Shown in pieces: positions 39,901-49,435 of a stretch of 64,000 nt of DNA. Source of the stretch: AC-69 sp963751665 (GTDB lineage: Bacteria > Actinomycetota > UBA4738 > HRBIN12); assembly GCA_963751665.1 (NCBI GenBank), contig CAVVVF010000009.1, positions 111,868 to 175,867 of the forward strand. Reading direction: 5' to 3'. Within the stretch, counting starts at the first letter, position 1. Each line of letters starts with the position of its first letter. The notes beneath the pieces were generated by a model. The model did not search any database and was not told the DNA's origin. It saw only the letters and a program-made list of their open reading frames with translations. The position numbers were made by a program, and so were the translations under genes.

Positions 39901-40266
39901 TCAGGCGAACGCCACCGCCTTCGCGCCCGCCACGATCTCCTCGACGACCTTTGCGGCTCCAACGATCGTGGCTCCCTTGACCACGTGGTCCTCCGTGATC
40001 CCCCGTGGCTTGGTGCAGGCCCCGCACAGCCAGACCTGCCCTCCGTTCTCGATGAACTCCGTGTACAGGTCCGCCAAGACCGGCAGCCCCTCGTACGCGA
40101 TTCCATCGGTGCCGCCCTGGGCCCCCAACCAGACCGCGTCGATCGTGCAGAGCACCACCGCCTCCTGCCCCGCTGTGGCGGCCACGTTCGCGGCCACGAA
40201 GGGCAGCGTCGCCCGCTCTGGGTCTTCCTTACCGTGCGTGCAGGTGAAGATCAGCTTCTCGCTCAT
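39901..40266 (-). CDS. DsrE/DsrF-like protein
   Basis: 121 residues of the DsrE fold: FTCTHGKEDPERATLPFVAANVAA at the N-terminus and the conserved cysteines in VWLCGACTKPRGI. DsrE-type proteins take part in persulfide relay with TusA-like carriers. Its ATG overlaps the stop of the upstream TusA-containing gene (AATGA), which supports a shared sulfur-transfer role. It is cytoplasmic. The partner enzyme and acceptor are not encoded here. Confidence 0.85.
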   Translation of the reverse strand: MSEKLIFTCTHGKEDPERATLPFVAANVAATAGQEAVVLCTIDAVWLGAQGGTDGIAYEGLPVLADLYTEFIENGGQVWLCGACTKPRGITEDHVVKGATIVGAAKVVEEIVAGAKAVAFA

Positions 40267-40875
40267 TTCACTCGCTCCACTGTGATCTGGAGCCGCCCGT
40301 CATCGAGCGACTCGACCGAACGAACCGTGTTGCCCAGCAGCCGTGCCAGGGGAGGGAGCTCCTCCTTCGCGGCCGGATCCCGGGTCGCCACGACAAGCGC
40401 GTCACCCACCGGGATGGCCCGGATGCGGCGCCGGAACTCCTGAGCCAGCCCATCCGCGCAGCCCAGCTCGCCGGCGTCGAAGCGGTGGACGTCCCCGGCC
40501 TCGGGTTCGGCGACCGGTCGGAACCCCGAACACACCAGGTCGATCCGCTCGATCCGCCCATCGTCGACGTCACAGAAGGCCTAGCTGTTCGATGACCGCC
40601 CAGCCCTCCTCGTCGTGCAGACGGAACCGATAGCTGATCCGGAGGCGGTCGGCCACGTCCTCCGCGCCGCTCCCCTCGACCTCGAATGCGTCGGGCTCCT
40701 CGAACCAGCTTCTGAGCTGATCCGTGACCGCGGCGGCGCCGCTCAGCTCGCGAAGGCCGCCCGGCAGCAGCCCACGGAACCGGATATCCGGATCAAGGCT
40801 CGCCTCTACTCCCTCGAAATCGCGCGACGTGAGCGCCTCCAGGAACGCCTTGCCCGGGATCTGCTGCCCCTCCAC
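40263..40875 (-). CDS. SnoaL-like domain fused to TusA-like sulfur carrier, one frame break
   Basis: About 200 residues. The N-terminal ~100 residues are an NTF2/SnoaL-like domain (KAFLEALTSRDFEGVEASLDPDIRFRGLLPGG). As written it stops at 40,570, but dropping one base near 40,581 continues the last strand as AFCDVDDGRIERIDLVCSGFRPV and then into a TusA-like domain with its cysteine in ELGCADGLAQEF and the end DPAAKEELPPLARLLGNTV. Without the correction the TusA part would start at 40,535. TusA proteins carry persulfide sulfur; the SnoaL pocket could bind a small ligand. Coupled to DsrE. Confidence 0.72.
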
Positions 40876-40989
40876 TCCTCTTCACCTCCTCCCTCGTCGT
40901 GACAGACGTGACGTTAGGTCGGTGAGAAGCATCGAGGAACGGCGAGATTGCCGTATTTCCGGGGTTCCGCCCCCGAATCTCCGAAGCCC

Positions 40990-43871
40990 CTACCCGGCCG
41001 CGGGCTCCAGAAGACCGAGCTCCTCCGCCTTCCGCACCGCCTCGAGGCGCGATCGGCAGCCGAGCTTGGCGAGGATGTTGCGGACGTGCATGTCGACGGT
41101 CCTGGCGCTGAGGAATAGCTCGCGCCCGATCTCCCGATTGGTCCGGCCCAGCTCGAGCAGACGAATCGACCTCCAGCTCGCGCCTGGAGAGTCCACCTCG
41201 CTCCAGGTCTGCGAGAGCCCTCCGGCCGAGCCGCCGCTCCACCTTCTCTCCCAGTGACGCCAGCTCCTCGACCGCACGGGCCGCGAGGGGTCGGGCCTTC
41301 AGCTTTCGGGCCGCCCGGTATGCGGACACCAAGTGCTCGATCCCACGGTCGCGTCTTCCGGCGGCGACGAGCGCCACAGCCGCCCGCACTTGTATCTCCG
41401 CACGATCGTGCGGAACGGTGAGCCCGGAGAGAGCGTCGAGAGCCCGCTCGAAGTGGCCCGTGGCACGCTCCCCGTCGTCCTCCATGAGCGCGATCTCGCC
41501 CAGGGCGTGGGCGAGCGCTGCAACGGTCTCCGACGTGCCACCGGTGGCGGCCATGCTGGACAGCAGCTCCGCGCACGCGGCGGCTTGGGCCTGCTCGCCT
41601 CGTCGAGCGAAGAACGTCGTCGCCCAGCGGAGCGCTTGGCACGGAATAGTGTCGCTCCTCCTTGGCCCAGCACCGCTCCACCAGTTCGGTGGCTCGCTGT
41701 GCGGCCGAGACGTCCTTCCCTTCCAGGTCATCCAACCGGGAGAGTCCGAGTAGACCGTGGATCTCCATCGGGAAGAGCTCGCTGGCCCGACCGAAGGCAA
41801 GCGCGGAGGCGAGCAGCCGGCGAGCGGACTCCGTCTCGCCGCGCAGCGCGTGGATCATCCCGAGCTCCACCATCGCCGCGTGGCGGGCCACCGGTGGCGC
41901 CTGGGCTTCATTCAGAACCTGTCGGCATACGGCGACCGCTCGATCCCACTGGCCGATGTGCATGAGGACCGGGGAAAGGCAGGCGAAACACACCTGAGCC
42001 GCGTCTCGGAGGTCCTTCGCCTGACAGAACTGGAAGGCCGCGGTGTACGCATCGATGGCCGCCGGGTAGTCTGGCGAGTTCTCGAGCGCGTCCGCCATCA
42101 GGAAGTAGGCCTGGGCCGCCACCCCGGGCAGGTCATGTGCGAGGGCCAGCGAAAGACCCTCGCGGCAAAGCTCCACACCTGCGCGACCTTGCCCGAGCTT
42201 GGCCCGCACGCCACCCTCGATCGCTAGGGAGAGTGCCCTCAGGTCCGGACGGCCGGCTCGCTCGACCTCTGAAGCAGCGACGGTGATCAGATGGAGTGCG
42301 GCGGTCAGATCGCCGGCCGATCGGAGATGAGAGGCAGTGGCCAGGCGCTCTGAAGCAGCCTCGCCGGGTAGGCCTGCCCGCGCGAACTCCTCGGCCGCGC
42401 TCGCGCGCGCCGCAAGCGCCCGCTCCCAGTTGGCCTGGAGCTCATAGAGGCTTGCAAGGCGGCGTTCTGCCTCCGCAAGGGCTTTGCTGTCGCGAGTGGC
42501 CCGGCGGCCCTCCGCGACTTCCTCATACGCCCGAATAGCCTGGGAAAGCTCGCCGCACAACTCCGCGCACTGCCCCAGGCGCTCCACTGCGGCAAGCCGT
42601 CCGGGCTCGTCCTCACCTTCGGGCCAGACTTCGAGCGCCCGGCGAAGGGCGCGAGCCGCCTCCCGGTAGCCATGAAGGGCGAAGAACGATTCGGCGGCGG
42701 CGAGGAGCATCGGTCGGGCCCGACGGGGTTCCCGAGCGGCCACCCAATGCTCGGCGATCGCCCCAGGCGGCGCGCCCAGAGCCTCGAGGCGTTCGCCGAG
42801 CAGACGATGGTGAGCGCGCCTTCTCGTCCAGGGAATATCCCGGTACAGCGCCTCTCGAACCAGGTCATGGTGAAAGGCCGCGGCCCGGTCGAGCGTCTCG
42901 ACAAGGAGTCCTGCCTCGATCAGCTCCTCGAGGTCATCGTCATCCACAAGGTCGTTGAGGACATCCGGATCGACGTGAGTCCCCGACGCCGCGGCGAGCT
43001 CCAGAGCCCTCCGGCCTCCCTCAGAGATCCCATCGGTCAGCAGGAGGACCGCGTCCCTGATCGTTTGAGGGAGCGGCACGTCCTCCGCCGAACGGAGATC
43101 CACGACCTCGCCCCCGTCTCGAAGTCGTCGGGTGGAGGCGAGGGCGGCCGTGAGCTCCTCGATGAAGAACGGAAGGCCCTCGGTGCGCTCGTAGACGGCA
43201 GTCGCCAGGGCGCTAGTGGGAGCCTTTCCGAGGATGCGGGCCACCAGCTCCGCTGTGTGCGACGCGTCGAGGGAGTGGAGGAGCACCTCCCGGAATCTGT
43301 TCGCTCGCCGCAACTCGGCGCGAAGCCGGCGCAGCGGATGCCCCCGAGGGATCTGGTCGGTTCGATAGGCGGCCAGGACGAGCAGTCGCTCGTCCTCGAG
43401 CGAGACCGACAGCCCGTCGAGCAGGTCGAGGGTTGCCTCGTCGGCCCGATGCAGATCATCGAGGAACACCACCGACGCGTCGCGGCGGCCGATCTCGTGG
43501 AAGGCCCGCCGGATGGATTCCACCAACGTTTGCATGTCCGGCCGTTCCGGCGCCGAGCCGAGCTCGGGAAGAAGCAGCCCGAGGTAACGTTCGAGGGGTC
43601 CAACGCCCCGCAGGCCGTCGGGCACGGCCCGCAGGTACGCACGCAGCACGCCGACGATCGGTCCGTAGGGCGTGCCTTCCGGCGGGGCCGACCCTCGCAG
43701 AACGAAGAGCTCGCTGCGGGCGAGAACTTCGTCGGCAAGTCTGGTCTTCCCCACTCCTGGCTCGCCCGCGATCAGGACGAGCCCGCCCTTGCCACTCCGA
43801 ACCTCGGCCAGGACATCCGTCAGCATCGAAAGCTCTGCTTCCCGGCCGATCAGCTCGACCTCGTAGGCCAT
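40990..43871 (-). CDS. large LuxR-family AAA regulator (LAL type), two frame breaks
   Basis: About 960 residues. ATPase: Walker A AGEPGVGKTRLADEV and Walker B ASVVFLDDLHRADEATLDLL, then a winged helix and TPR-like repeats over ~500 residues. The C-terminal LuxR HTH (LELGRTNREIGRELFLSARTVDMHVRNILAKLG) is in a third frame. Breaks lie near 41,635 and 41,165; the remainder is uninterrupted, so it is probably functional. The start MAYEVELIGRE is at 43,871. It lies upstream of the SnoaL-TusA-DsrE pair on the same strand and could control it. Confidence 0.85.
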
Positions 43872-43988
43872 AGGGGCAGTGTATGGATGCCACGAACTCC
43901 CCGGCCAGGGCCGACGCGTCCTGGATCGGACCGATAGCACGAACCCAATCGGGGCTCCGGGCTCTCGGACGCATGTGCCTCCTACGCG

Positions 43989-44270
43989 GTGAACTTCCCG
44001 GAGGCGCGAACGACGCTTGAGGCGGAAGGTGATGCCCTGGAGGCGGAGCGAGATCTGGCACCGTCGTCCCCTTCGGCTTCGCTCCTCGGGGACATCCGGG
44101 GAAGAGTGGCTGAGGCGGTCGCGGCCAGCGGGCCGGAGCAGGTCAAAGAGCTCCTCGCTGCCGTTGTCAGCTCTGTCGTCGTGGAGTCACGCGCATCGAT
44201 CCAGCCGTCCTTTCGTCGCGCCCGGTGTTCGTACTCTGGAACCTTCGCGGAGGCGAAGGGAACACTGTAA
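43989..44270 (+). pseudogene. C-terminal remnant of a large serine recombinase
   Basis: The reading frame gives IRGRVAEAVAASGPEQVKELL and VVVESRASIQPSFR, continued in a second frame by VAPGVRTLEPSRRR. This matches the C-terminal tail of large serine integrases/resolvases (VESRxxIQPxFRVP...VRT.S). The catalytic and zinc domains are absent, so it is the leftover end of a mobile element. Its 3' end runs directly into repeat copy B. The call rests on tail similarity only. Confidence 0.5.
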
Positions 44271-44330
44271 GAACCCAAACGCCCCAGGTCGGAGTGTGTG
44301 GGTGAGCGCCCGAGGGTGGGGTCCGCTCGG
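44247..44330 (+). repeat. 88-bp dispersed repeat, copy B
   Basis: GCGGAGGCGAAGGGAACACT, then GTAAGAACC, GTGTGGGTGAG and GGTGGGGTC in repeat order. It adjoins the serine-recombinase remnant. A small hairpin CCTTCGC/GCGAAGG marks its left end (44,242-44,260). Confidence 0.7.
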
Positions 44331-44408
44331 TTGACCGTTCGGCCGAGCTGACACCGGCTCTGGGGGAAGCCACCGAGCGGATCAGTGTTCGGCCTCGTAT
44401 CGCAAGGA

Positions 44409-46888
44409 TCAAGCCTGCGTCTCGCCTGCATTCGTGACCAGGTTGATCAGCCGGTCAGGAACGAAGATCACCTTCCTCGGATCGCGATCCATGAGGTGGC
44501 GGCGAACCTTCTCCCTGCCCTTCGCTCGCTCGAGCGCGTGCTCCTTGCCGAGCCCGGCGGGCACTTGGATCCTGTCGCGGGTCTTGCCGTCGACCTGGAT
44601 CACCAGTGTCACCTGAGCGTCGACAAGCGCGCGCCGGTCGAAGGCCGGCCAGCGCTGTTGGTGAACCGAGTACTCACCGCCGATCCTCGACCAGAGCTCC
44701 TCCGCGAGGTGCGGGGCGAGCGGTGCTAGGAGCAGTACGAGCGAGCTTGAGACCCTGGCCCACTCCTTGCTCGACATCTTGTCGCGCTCTCGCCGAGCCC
44801 ATCGGCCAAGCTCCATGAGCGAGGCGATCGCGGTGTTGAACCTCATCTCCCCTAGGTCGCTCGCCGATCGCCGCGATGGCTCGGTCCACCTGGCGAAGAT
44901 CCACCCCGCCGCCTCCTGGTTCGTGAGGCTCAGTCACGAGGCGCCAGGCGCGTCGGAGGAATCGCTCGATGCCGGCGATGCCAGCGTCCGAGAAATCGCC
45001 GCCCTCATCCCACGGTCCGATGAATAGCAGGTACATCCGGGTGACGTCGGCGCCGTGCTCGGCGATATAGCGATCGGGGTTCACGACGTTCCCCCGACTC
45101 TTGCTCATCTTTGCGCCGTCTTTGGTGAGCATCCCGTGGAGCCGAAGGTGCGGGAACGGCTCCGCGAAGGGCACCAGCCCGAGGTCGTTGAGGGCGTGGG
45201 TTACGAACCGCGCGTACAGATGATGTCGCATGACATGCTCGGGCCCGCCCGCGTAGGAGTCCACGGGCAGCATCCGCTCGGTCCGGTTCGGGTCCCACGC
45301 TCGATCATGAACGTCACTCGAGGGATACCGCAGGAAGTACCAGGCAGAGTCAAAGAAGGTGTCGGAGACGTCGGTCTCGCGCCTCGCGGATCCGCCGCAG
45401 GAGGGGCAGTCGGTGCGCACGAAGGACTCGGCGCTGGCGAGAGGCGAGACGCCGGTGCCGGTCGGCCGGAAGTCGTCGACGTGGGGAAGGACGACGGGGA
45501 GCTCATCCTCCGGAACCGGCACCGTGCCGCAGTCGGGGCAGTACACGATCGGGATAGGAGGTCCCCAGTAGCGTTGCCGCGAGATCAGCCAGTCCCTGAG
45601 CCGGTACCTGACGACACTCCGGCCGGAACCGCGTGCCTCGAGCCATCCGGCGATCGCATCGCGAGCCGTTTCGGAGGGCATACCGGAGAACGGACCGGAC
45701 TCGATCAGCACGCCCTCGCCGGTCCAGGGCCCGTCCCCTCGGGCTTTCGCATCCACGGGTGGCCGGATCACCTTGACGACTGGGAGGCCGCTCATCGCCG
45801 CGAACTGGAAGTCACGCACGTCGTGCGCCGGCACGCCCATCACGGCACCGGTGCCGTAGGCCGCAACCACGTAGTCGGCGACGTAGATCGGAACTCGGTC
45901 TCCGGTGGCGGGATGGACGGCGTACGACCCTGTGAACGCGCCTCGTTGTGGAGGAAGCCCCGCCGCGCCGCTGCGCCCGAAGGCCGAGACACGGTCGCGC
46001 AGGGCCTCCTCGACGAATCGGCGAACGTCCGGCTCCATACCGGTTCCGCTCGTGAGCGCGTTGAGGTCCGGATGCTCGGGGGGCAGAACCAGAAACGTCA
46101 CGCCGAACAACGTGTCCGGCCTGGTCGTGAACGCGCGAAGGTGGAGTCCTGGGTCCGGGACCTCGAAATCGATCTCGACACCTTCGGTCCGCCCGATCCA
46201 CTCGCGCTGTGCATTCTTGGCCGACTCGGGCCAGTCGATGTGGTCCAGGCCTCGGAGTAGCTCCTCTGCATACGCGGTGATCCTCAGGAACCACTGCTGC
46301 ATGATCCGCTGCACAACGCGGGTTCCGCAGCGCTCACAGCGGTCGCCCTCGAGCTGTTCGTTCGCGAGCACCGTCAGACAGGATGGACACCACACGACCG
46401 AGGCCTTGCGACGGACCGCCAGCCCCGCCCGGTACAACTTGACGAAGAGCCACTGCGTCCACCGGTAATAGGAGGGGTCGCTAGTCACGATCTCGCGGCT
46501 CCAGTCCCATGCCGCACCCAGGGATCCGAGCTGCCGCCGGTAGTTGGTGATCGTGCGTCTCGGTCAAGGTGCCGGGGTTCTCGCCGACCCTGAGGGCGTA
46601 GTTCTCGGTGTGGATCCCGAAGGAGTCAAAGCCGATCGGTTGGAAGACCTCCCGGCCCCGCATCTTCAGGTAGCGACCGTAGGTGTCGGCCCCCGAATAC
46701 GTGTATGCATGCCCGACGTGGAGACCCTCGGCTGAGGGGTATGGGAACTCGACGAGGTTGTAGAACTTGCGATCCGGTGGAACGTGCTCGACGTCGATCT
46801 CCCACAAACGAGTCGCGGCCCAGCGGGCCTGCCACCTCGACTCGATCGCTGACGGATCGTACCCGTCGTCCTCTGATGGTGCGGTCAT
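44409..46888 (-). CDS. leuS: leucyl-tRNA synthetase, divergent type, two frame breaks
   Basis: About 826 residues, full length. Class I motifs: HIGH variant GLHVGH in PYPSAEGLHVGH and GAKMSKSRGN. The editing domain is present (FTTRPDTLFG, GVPAHDVRDFQFA), as are zinc-like CPSC/CERCG and CPDC/CPSCGG pairs. The conserved WDAFGLPAENYA block reads FDSFGIHTENYA, unlike most bacterial LeuS. Frames change near 46,555 and 44,860. It charges tRNA-Leu. It lies between repeat copies B and C; whether it is the only LeuS gene cannot be told here. Confidence 0.9.
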
Positions 46889-47000
46889 GTGTGGGCCTCC
46901 CTGTCCTCAGGGTGATCGGGTGCACGCGATGAACGGCGCGGGGCCGCTGTGTCTACCCGGCGGAAGAGAGCTGACGGCTCCGAGGGAGACAGCCGAGGAT

Positions 47001-47028
47001 GCCGCGAGCGCTTGACCGCGCTCGCGGC
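47001..47028. repeat. hairpin in the LeuS leader region
   Basis: GCCGCGAGCGC (47,001-47,011) pairs perfectly with GCGCTCGCGGC (47,018-47,028), loop TTGACC. It lies about 113 bases upstream of the LeuS start and could be a leader attenuator or simply a structured spacer. Confidence 0.5.
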
Positions 47029-47192
47029 TACGTAAGGACGAGGGTCGCTCGACCGACCGCTCTGGTCACGCCAACATTATGCGCTGCCGCGTCGCTGGGG
47101 GTCGGGCGTCTGATGCGAGGACAGAAGACCCTTGCCTATCGGCCTCAGGTCGCCGTCCAGGGTCTTCGGCTCAGCGATCGGGCCCGCGCCCC

Positions 47193-47216
47193 GGTTCTTA
47201 CAACTGTTCCCTTCGC
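47193..47216 (-). repeat. inverted partial copy of the dispersed repeat
   Basis: GGTTCTTACAACTGTTCCCT and the following TCGC is nearly the reverse complement of the left end of copies B and D. With copy C 27 bases away it forms a head-to-head pair. Confidence 0.6.
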
Positions 47217-47242
47217 TCGCGCGTTTCCGCTGGTCACGGCGT

Positions 47243-47332
47243 GGCGGAGGCGAAGGTTACAGCGTACGAACCGCGGTGAGCCTGGCCCGGAGCTTTGGGT
47301 GAGCACGCGTTCCTGGGGCCGAGTGGCTTGAG
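47243..47332 (+). repeat. 88-bp dispersed repeat, copy C
   Basis: GGCGGAGGCGAAGGTTACAG and CGTACGAACC are identical to copy A; then GGTGAGCCTGGCCCGGAGCT, TTGGGTGAG and GGGGCCGAGTGGCTTGAG. It is the closest match to copy A over its full length. Confidence 0.75.
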
Positions 47333-47595
47333 ACATGGCCCGATTCTTCGCCGGCGGTCATGCGGCCGGAGCCGTGGGCGTAAAGGATCCGTGGGGATCC
47401 TGTCGCGGCCGAGTTGTCTCGCGACCGAGCCGTGCCGCTCCTTGCTTGACGATTCACGATCCGCCAACTGGCGGAGTCGGGCGGGTAGGCTTTACACCCT
47501 TCCTGACCTGGAGAGAGAGTGCGCCAGGCTTATCGAACTCGGCTCCCGGTCCGCCGTGGCCAGTCCGACTACTCAGGCCGACGCCGGCGGCTACG

Positions 47596-48408
47596 ATGCG
47601 CACGAAGGAGGGGCGCTCGATAAGGTACGCGGACGCAGGTGGTGTACGGATCGCGTACGACGACCAGGGACCCCGCGTCGATACGGCCGTGCTCTGCCTG
47701 ACGGGGTGGTGGATGAATCGGGGTTTCTACGCCCCGCTCGCGGAGCGCCTGAGCGCTCGACACAGGGTGATCACGCTGGACTGGCGCGGGCACGGGGACT
47801 CCGGTCGACCACCCCAGGACTTCGGCCATGGGGAGCTGGCCGATGACGCGATGGCCGTCATCGAGGCGAGCGGCGCCCGCCGCGTTGTGCCGGTGACTCA
47901 GGCGCACGGCGGCTGGGCGGCGATCGAGCTCCGCCGCCGCCTCGGTGACCGGGTGGAGAAGATCGTCGCGTCAAGCTGGCTCGTGCTCGATCCGCCGCCG
48001 CAGTTCGCTGCCGTGCTGGAGGCGCTTCAGGACAAGGTGCGGTGGCGTGAGGCTCGCGAGCAGCTCTACTCGATGTGGTTGACGGGTGCTCCGGAGGGCG
48101 TCGTAGAAGAAATACGCCGGGAGATGGACGTCTACGACTTCGACATGTGCTCGCGGGCGGCGCGCGCGATCACGGCCGACTACGCGCAGTATGGAAACCC
48201 GCTGCGCACGCTCTCGGAGATCGATCCGAAGCCGAACACCCTGCACGTGTTCGCGCAGCCGCGCGCCCCCGAGTTCCTCGCAGCGCAGGAGGCCTTTTCG
48301 GCCGCGAACCCATGGTTCTCGGTCAAGCGCCTCGATGGGGTGAGCCACTTCCCGCCGCTCGAGCTGCCGGACGTGACGGCGGCCGAGATCGAGCGCTTCA
48401 TCGGATAG
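47596..48408 (+). CDS. alpha/beta-fold protein like HOD/QDO cofactor-free dioxygenases
   Basis: 270 residues. The fold motifs are VLCLTGWWMNRGFY, TLDWRGHGDSGRP, VTQAHGGWAAIELRR and a C-terminal GVSHFPPLELP with the general-base His. QAHGGW aligns with SHGGW of 1H-3-hydroxy-4-oxoquinaldine 2,4-dioxygenase (HOD), but the nucleophile-position Ser is Ala here. HOD relatives cleave quinolones with O2 without a cofactor, so quinolone signal breakdown is possible but unproven. The ATG at 47,596 was chosen because homology begins soon after it. It lies between repeat copies C and D. Confidence 0.75.
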   Translation: MRTKEGRSIRYADAGGVRIAYDDQGPRVDTAVLCLTGWWMNRGFYAPLAERLSARHRVITLDWRGHGDSGRPPQDFGHGELADDAMAVIEASGARRVVPVTQAHGGWAAIELRRRLGDRVEKIVASSWLVLDPPPQFAAVLEALQDKVRWREAREQLYSMWLTGAPEGVVEEIRREMDVYDFDMCSRAARAITADYAQYGNPLRTLSEIDPKPNTLHVFAQPRAPEFLAAQEAFSAANPWFSVKRLDGVSHFPPLELPDVTAAEIERFIG

Positions 48409-48467
48409 GGCGGAGCTTATTACGGCCTTGGCTCCCTCTACCTCCTGAATTAGATTCCTGTCATTCA

Positions 48468-48555
48468 GCGGAGGCGAAGGGAACACAATAAGAACCACGT
48501 AGCTCCGGGTCAGGGGGTGTGGGTGACCGCGAACGAGTGGGGTCGAGTGGCTTAG
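48468..48555 (+). repeat. 88-bp dispersed repeat, copy D
   Basis: GCGGAGGCGAAGGGAACACA, then ATAAGAACC, GGTGTGGGTGAC, and TGGGGTCGAGTGGCTTAG. It resembles copy B at its left end and copy C at its right end. Confidence 0.7.
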
Positions 48556-49063
48556 CTGGTTCCTGGAAAGCCCCCGCCTCTTCTGCCCAGACGAGCCAGG
48601 CGCCTCGATTTCTTGCGATTTCCCCTCCTCCACCTCCCTCTGTCCTCCCTCCGGCCTCGCCGTTTCCTGCCCGATCTCTCCCCCAGGAGACCCAAGACCA
48701 GCGGCTATGGACTAGAAGGAAGAGGGGTCCAGGACTCGCTGAAGCCGGCCGGGGGGAGACGTGGCGCCGTTGCACCCTCGCGCGCCTCGGGTGCGGACAT
48801 ATACGCTCGCCTCCCGCTCGATCCTGGCGACCACCAAGTCTTGTCCTGGGACCGGACTGTCAACCACGTCCTGGTACCAGACAACGACCTCAGGCTCTGC
48901 ACTGCCGAATTTGGCTCTACAGGATCAAGGGCGCCGGCTCACGCCGGCGCCAGCGGCCGGCTTACCCTCCGCTCCGAGCCTCCGGCCCTCCGACGGCGGC
49001 CGCCGACCGCGGCGGCGACGTCGGCTGGACGCTGGGCGCCTCACCGCGCAGCGAGCGCCTGCC

Positions 49064-49092
49064 AGACCCCCGTTACGACGTAACGGGGGTCT
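49064..49092 (-). terminator. palindromic terminator-like hairpin
   Basis: AGACCCCCGTTACG (49,064-49,077) and CGTAACGGGGGTCT (49,079-49,092) pair perfectly around one base. It lies 16 bases after the stop of the minus-strand dehydrogenase fragment. Confidence 0.65.
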
Positions 49093-49107
49093 GCTGTCTG
49101 CGGGTCG

Positions 49108-49424
49108 TTATGGACGAACGCTGATGATCGTCTTCCCCTTGTGTCGCTCGGTCGGGTTGAGGGCCGCAACGGCATCGTCGAGGGTCGCGACGTTGCCGAT
49201 GTTCGTCCGCAGCCGTCCGTCACGCACCCGCCGGACGATCTCACTCAGTTGGACGCGATCGGACTCGACAACAAAGTCGATCGCCAGGCCGTCCGCGGGC
49301 CGCGCCTCGGGCGGCCCGACAACGGTCACCAGCGTTCCTCCGGCTCGAACCAGACCCGCGGACCGCTTCTGGATGTCGCCACCGATGACATCGAAAACCA
49401 GATCGACTCCGCGCTCCAGGGTAT
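49108..49424 (-). pseudogene. 3' fragment of a zinc-binding/quinone oxidoreductase-type dehydrogenase
   Basis: About 105 C-terminal residues of a medium-chain dehydrogenase: TLERGVDLVFDVIGGD, AGGTLVTVVG and the final DAVAALNPTERHKGKTIISV, the usual end of NADP-dependent quinone oxidoreductases. The cofactor-binding glycine motif and the catalytic domain are missing because the sequence turns into an unrelated DUF4157 gene at about 49,425. The fragment marks the left side of the junction. Confidence 0.8.
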
Positions 49425-49435
49425 GCGGTCTTGAA
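49420..49435. other. junction between two unrelated genomic segments
   Basis: Going leftwards on the minus strand, the DUF4157 protein is still readable to about KFFKTAYP (49,430), and from 49,424 the dehydrogenase reads TLERGVDLVFD. No repeat, insertion sequence or att-like element separates them. Confidence 0.7.

Larger units (their letters stand above)
46889..47595. other. intergenic region with hairpins and repeat C
   Basis: About 700 bases between the divergent LeuS and HOD-like genes without a credible gene. It contains an 11-bp hairpin at 47,001-47,028, a 9-bp inverted repeat GAAGACCCT (47,124-47,132)/AGGGTCTTC (47,159-47,167), an inverted repeat fragment at 47,193-47,216 and repeat copy C. 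No T-box signature is evident in the LeuS leader. Confidence 0.6.
48409..49107. other. gene-free region with repeat D and two hairpins
   Basis: About 700 bases with no credible coding frame. It holds repeat copy D at 48,468-48,555, a 9-bp hairpin GGCGCCGGC/GCCGGCGCC at 48,930-48,951 and the palindrome at 49,064-49,092. Confidence 0.6.

Noticed and set aside
46889..47030. T-box or leucine leader attenuator upstream of LeuS
   Set aside because: A hairpin is present, but I could not find the T-box sequence, a specifier loop or a Leu-rich leader peptide.
39621..48555. Repeats as integron attC sites with gene cassettes
   Set aside because: The copies lack paired GTTRRRY/RYYYAAC cores, the genes between them point in both directions and have their own leaders, and no tyrosine integrase is present.
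49064..49092. Palindrome as an attachment or recombination site at the 49.4-kb junction
   Set aside because: It lies more than 300 bases left of the junction, directly after a stop codon, and looks like an ordinary terminator.
48519..49124. Open frame in the gene-free region after repeat D
   Set aside because: Pro/Arg/Ser-rich translation, no RBS, no recognisable domain and it runs through two hairpins.
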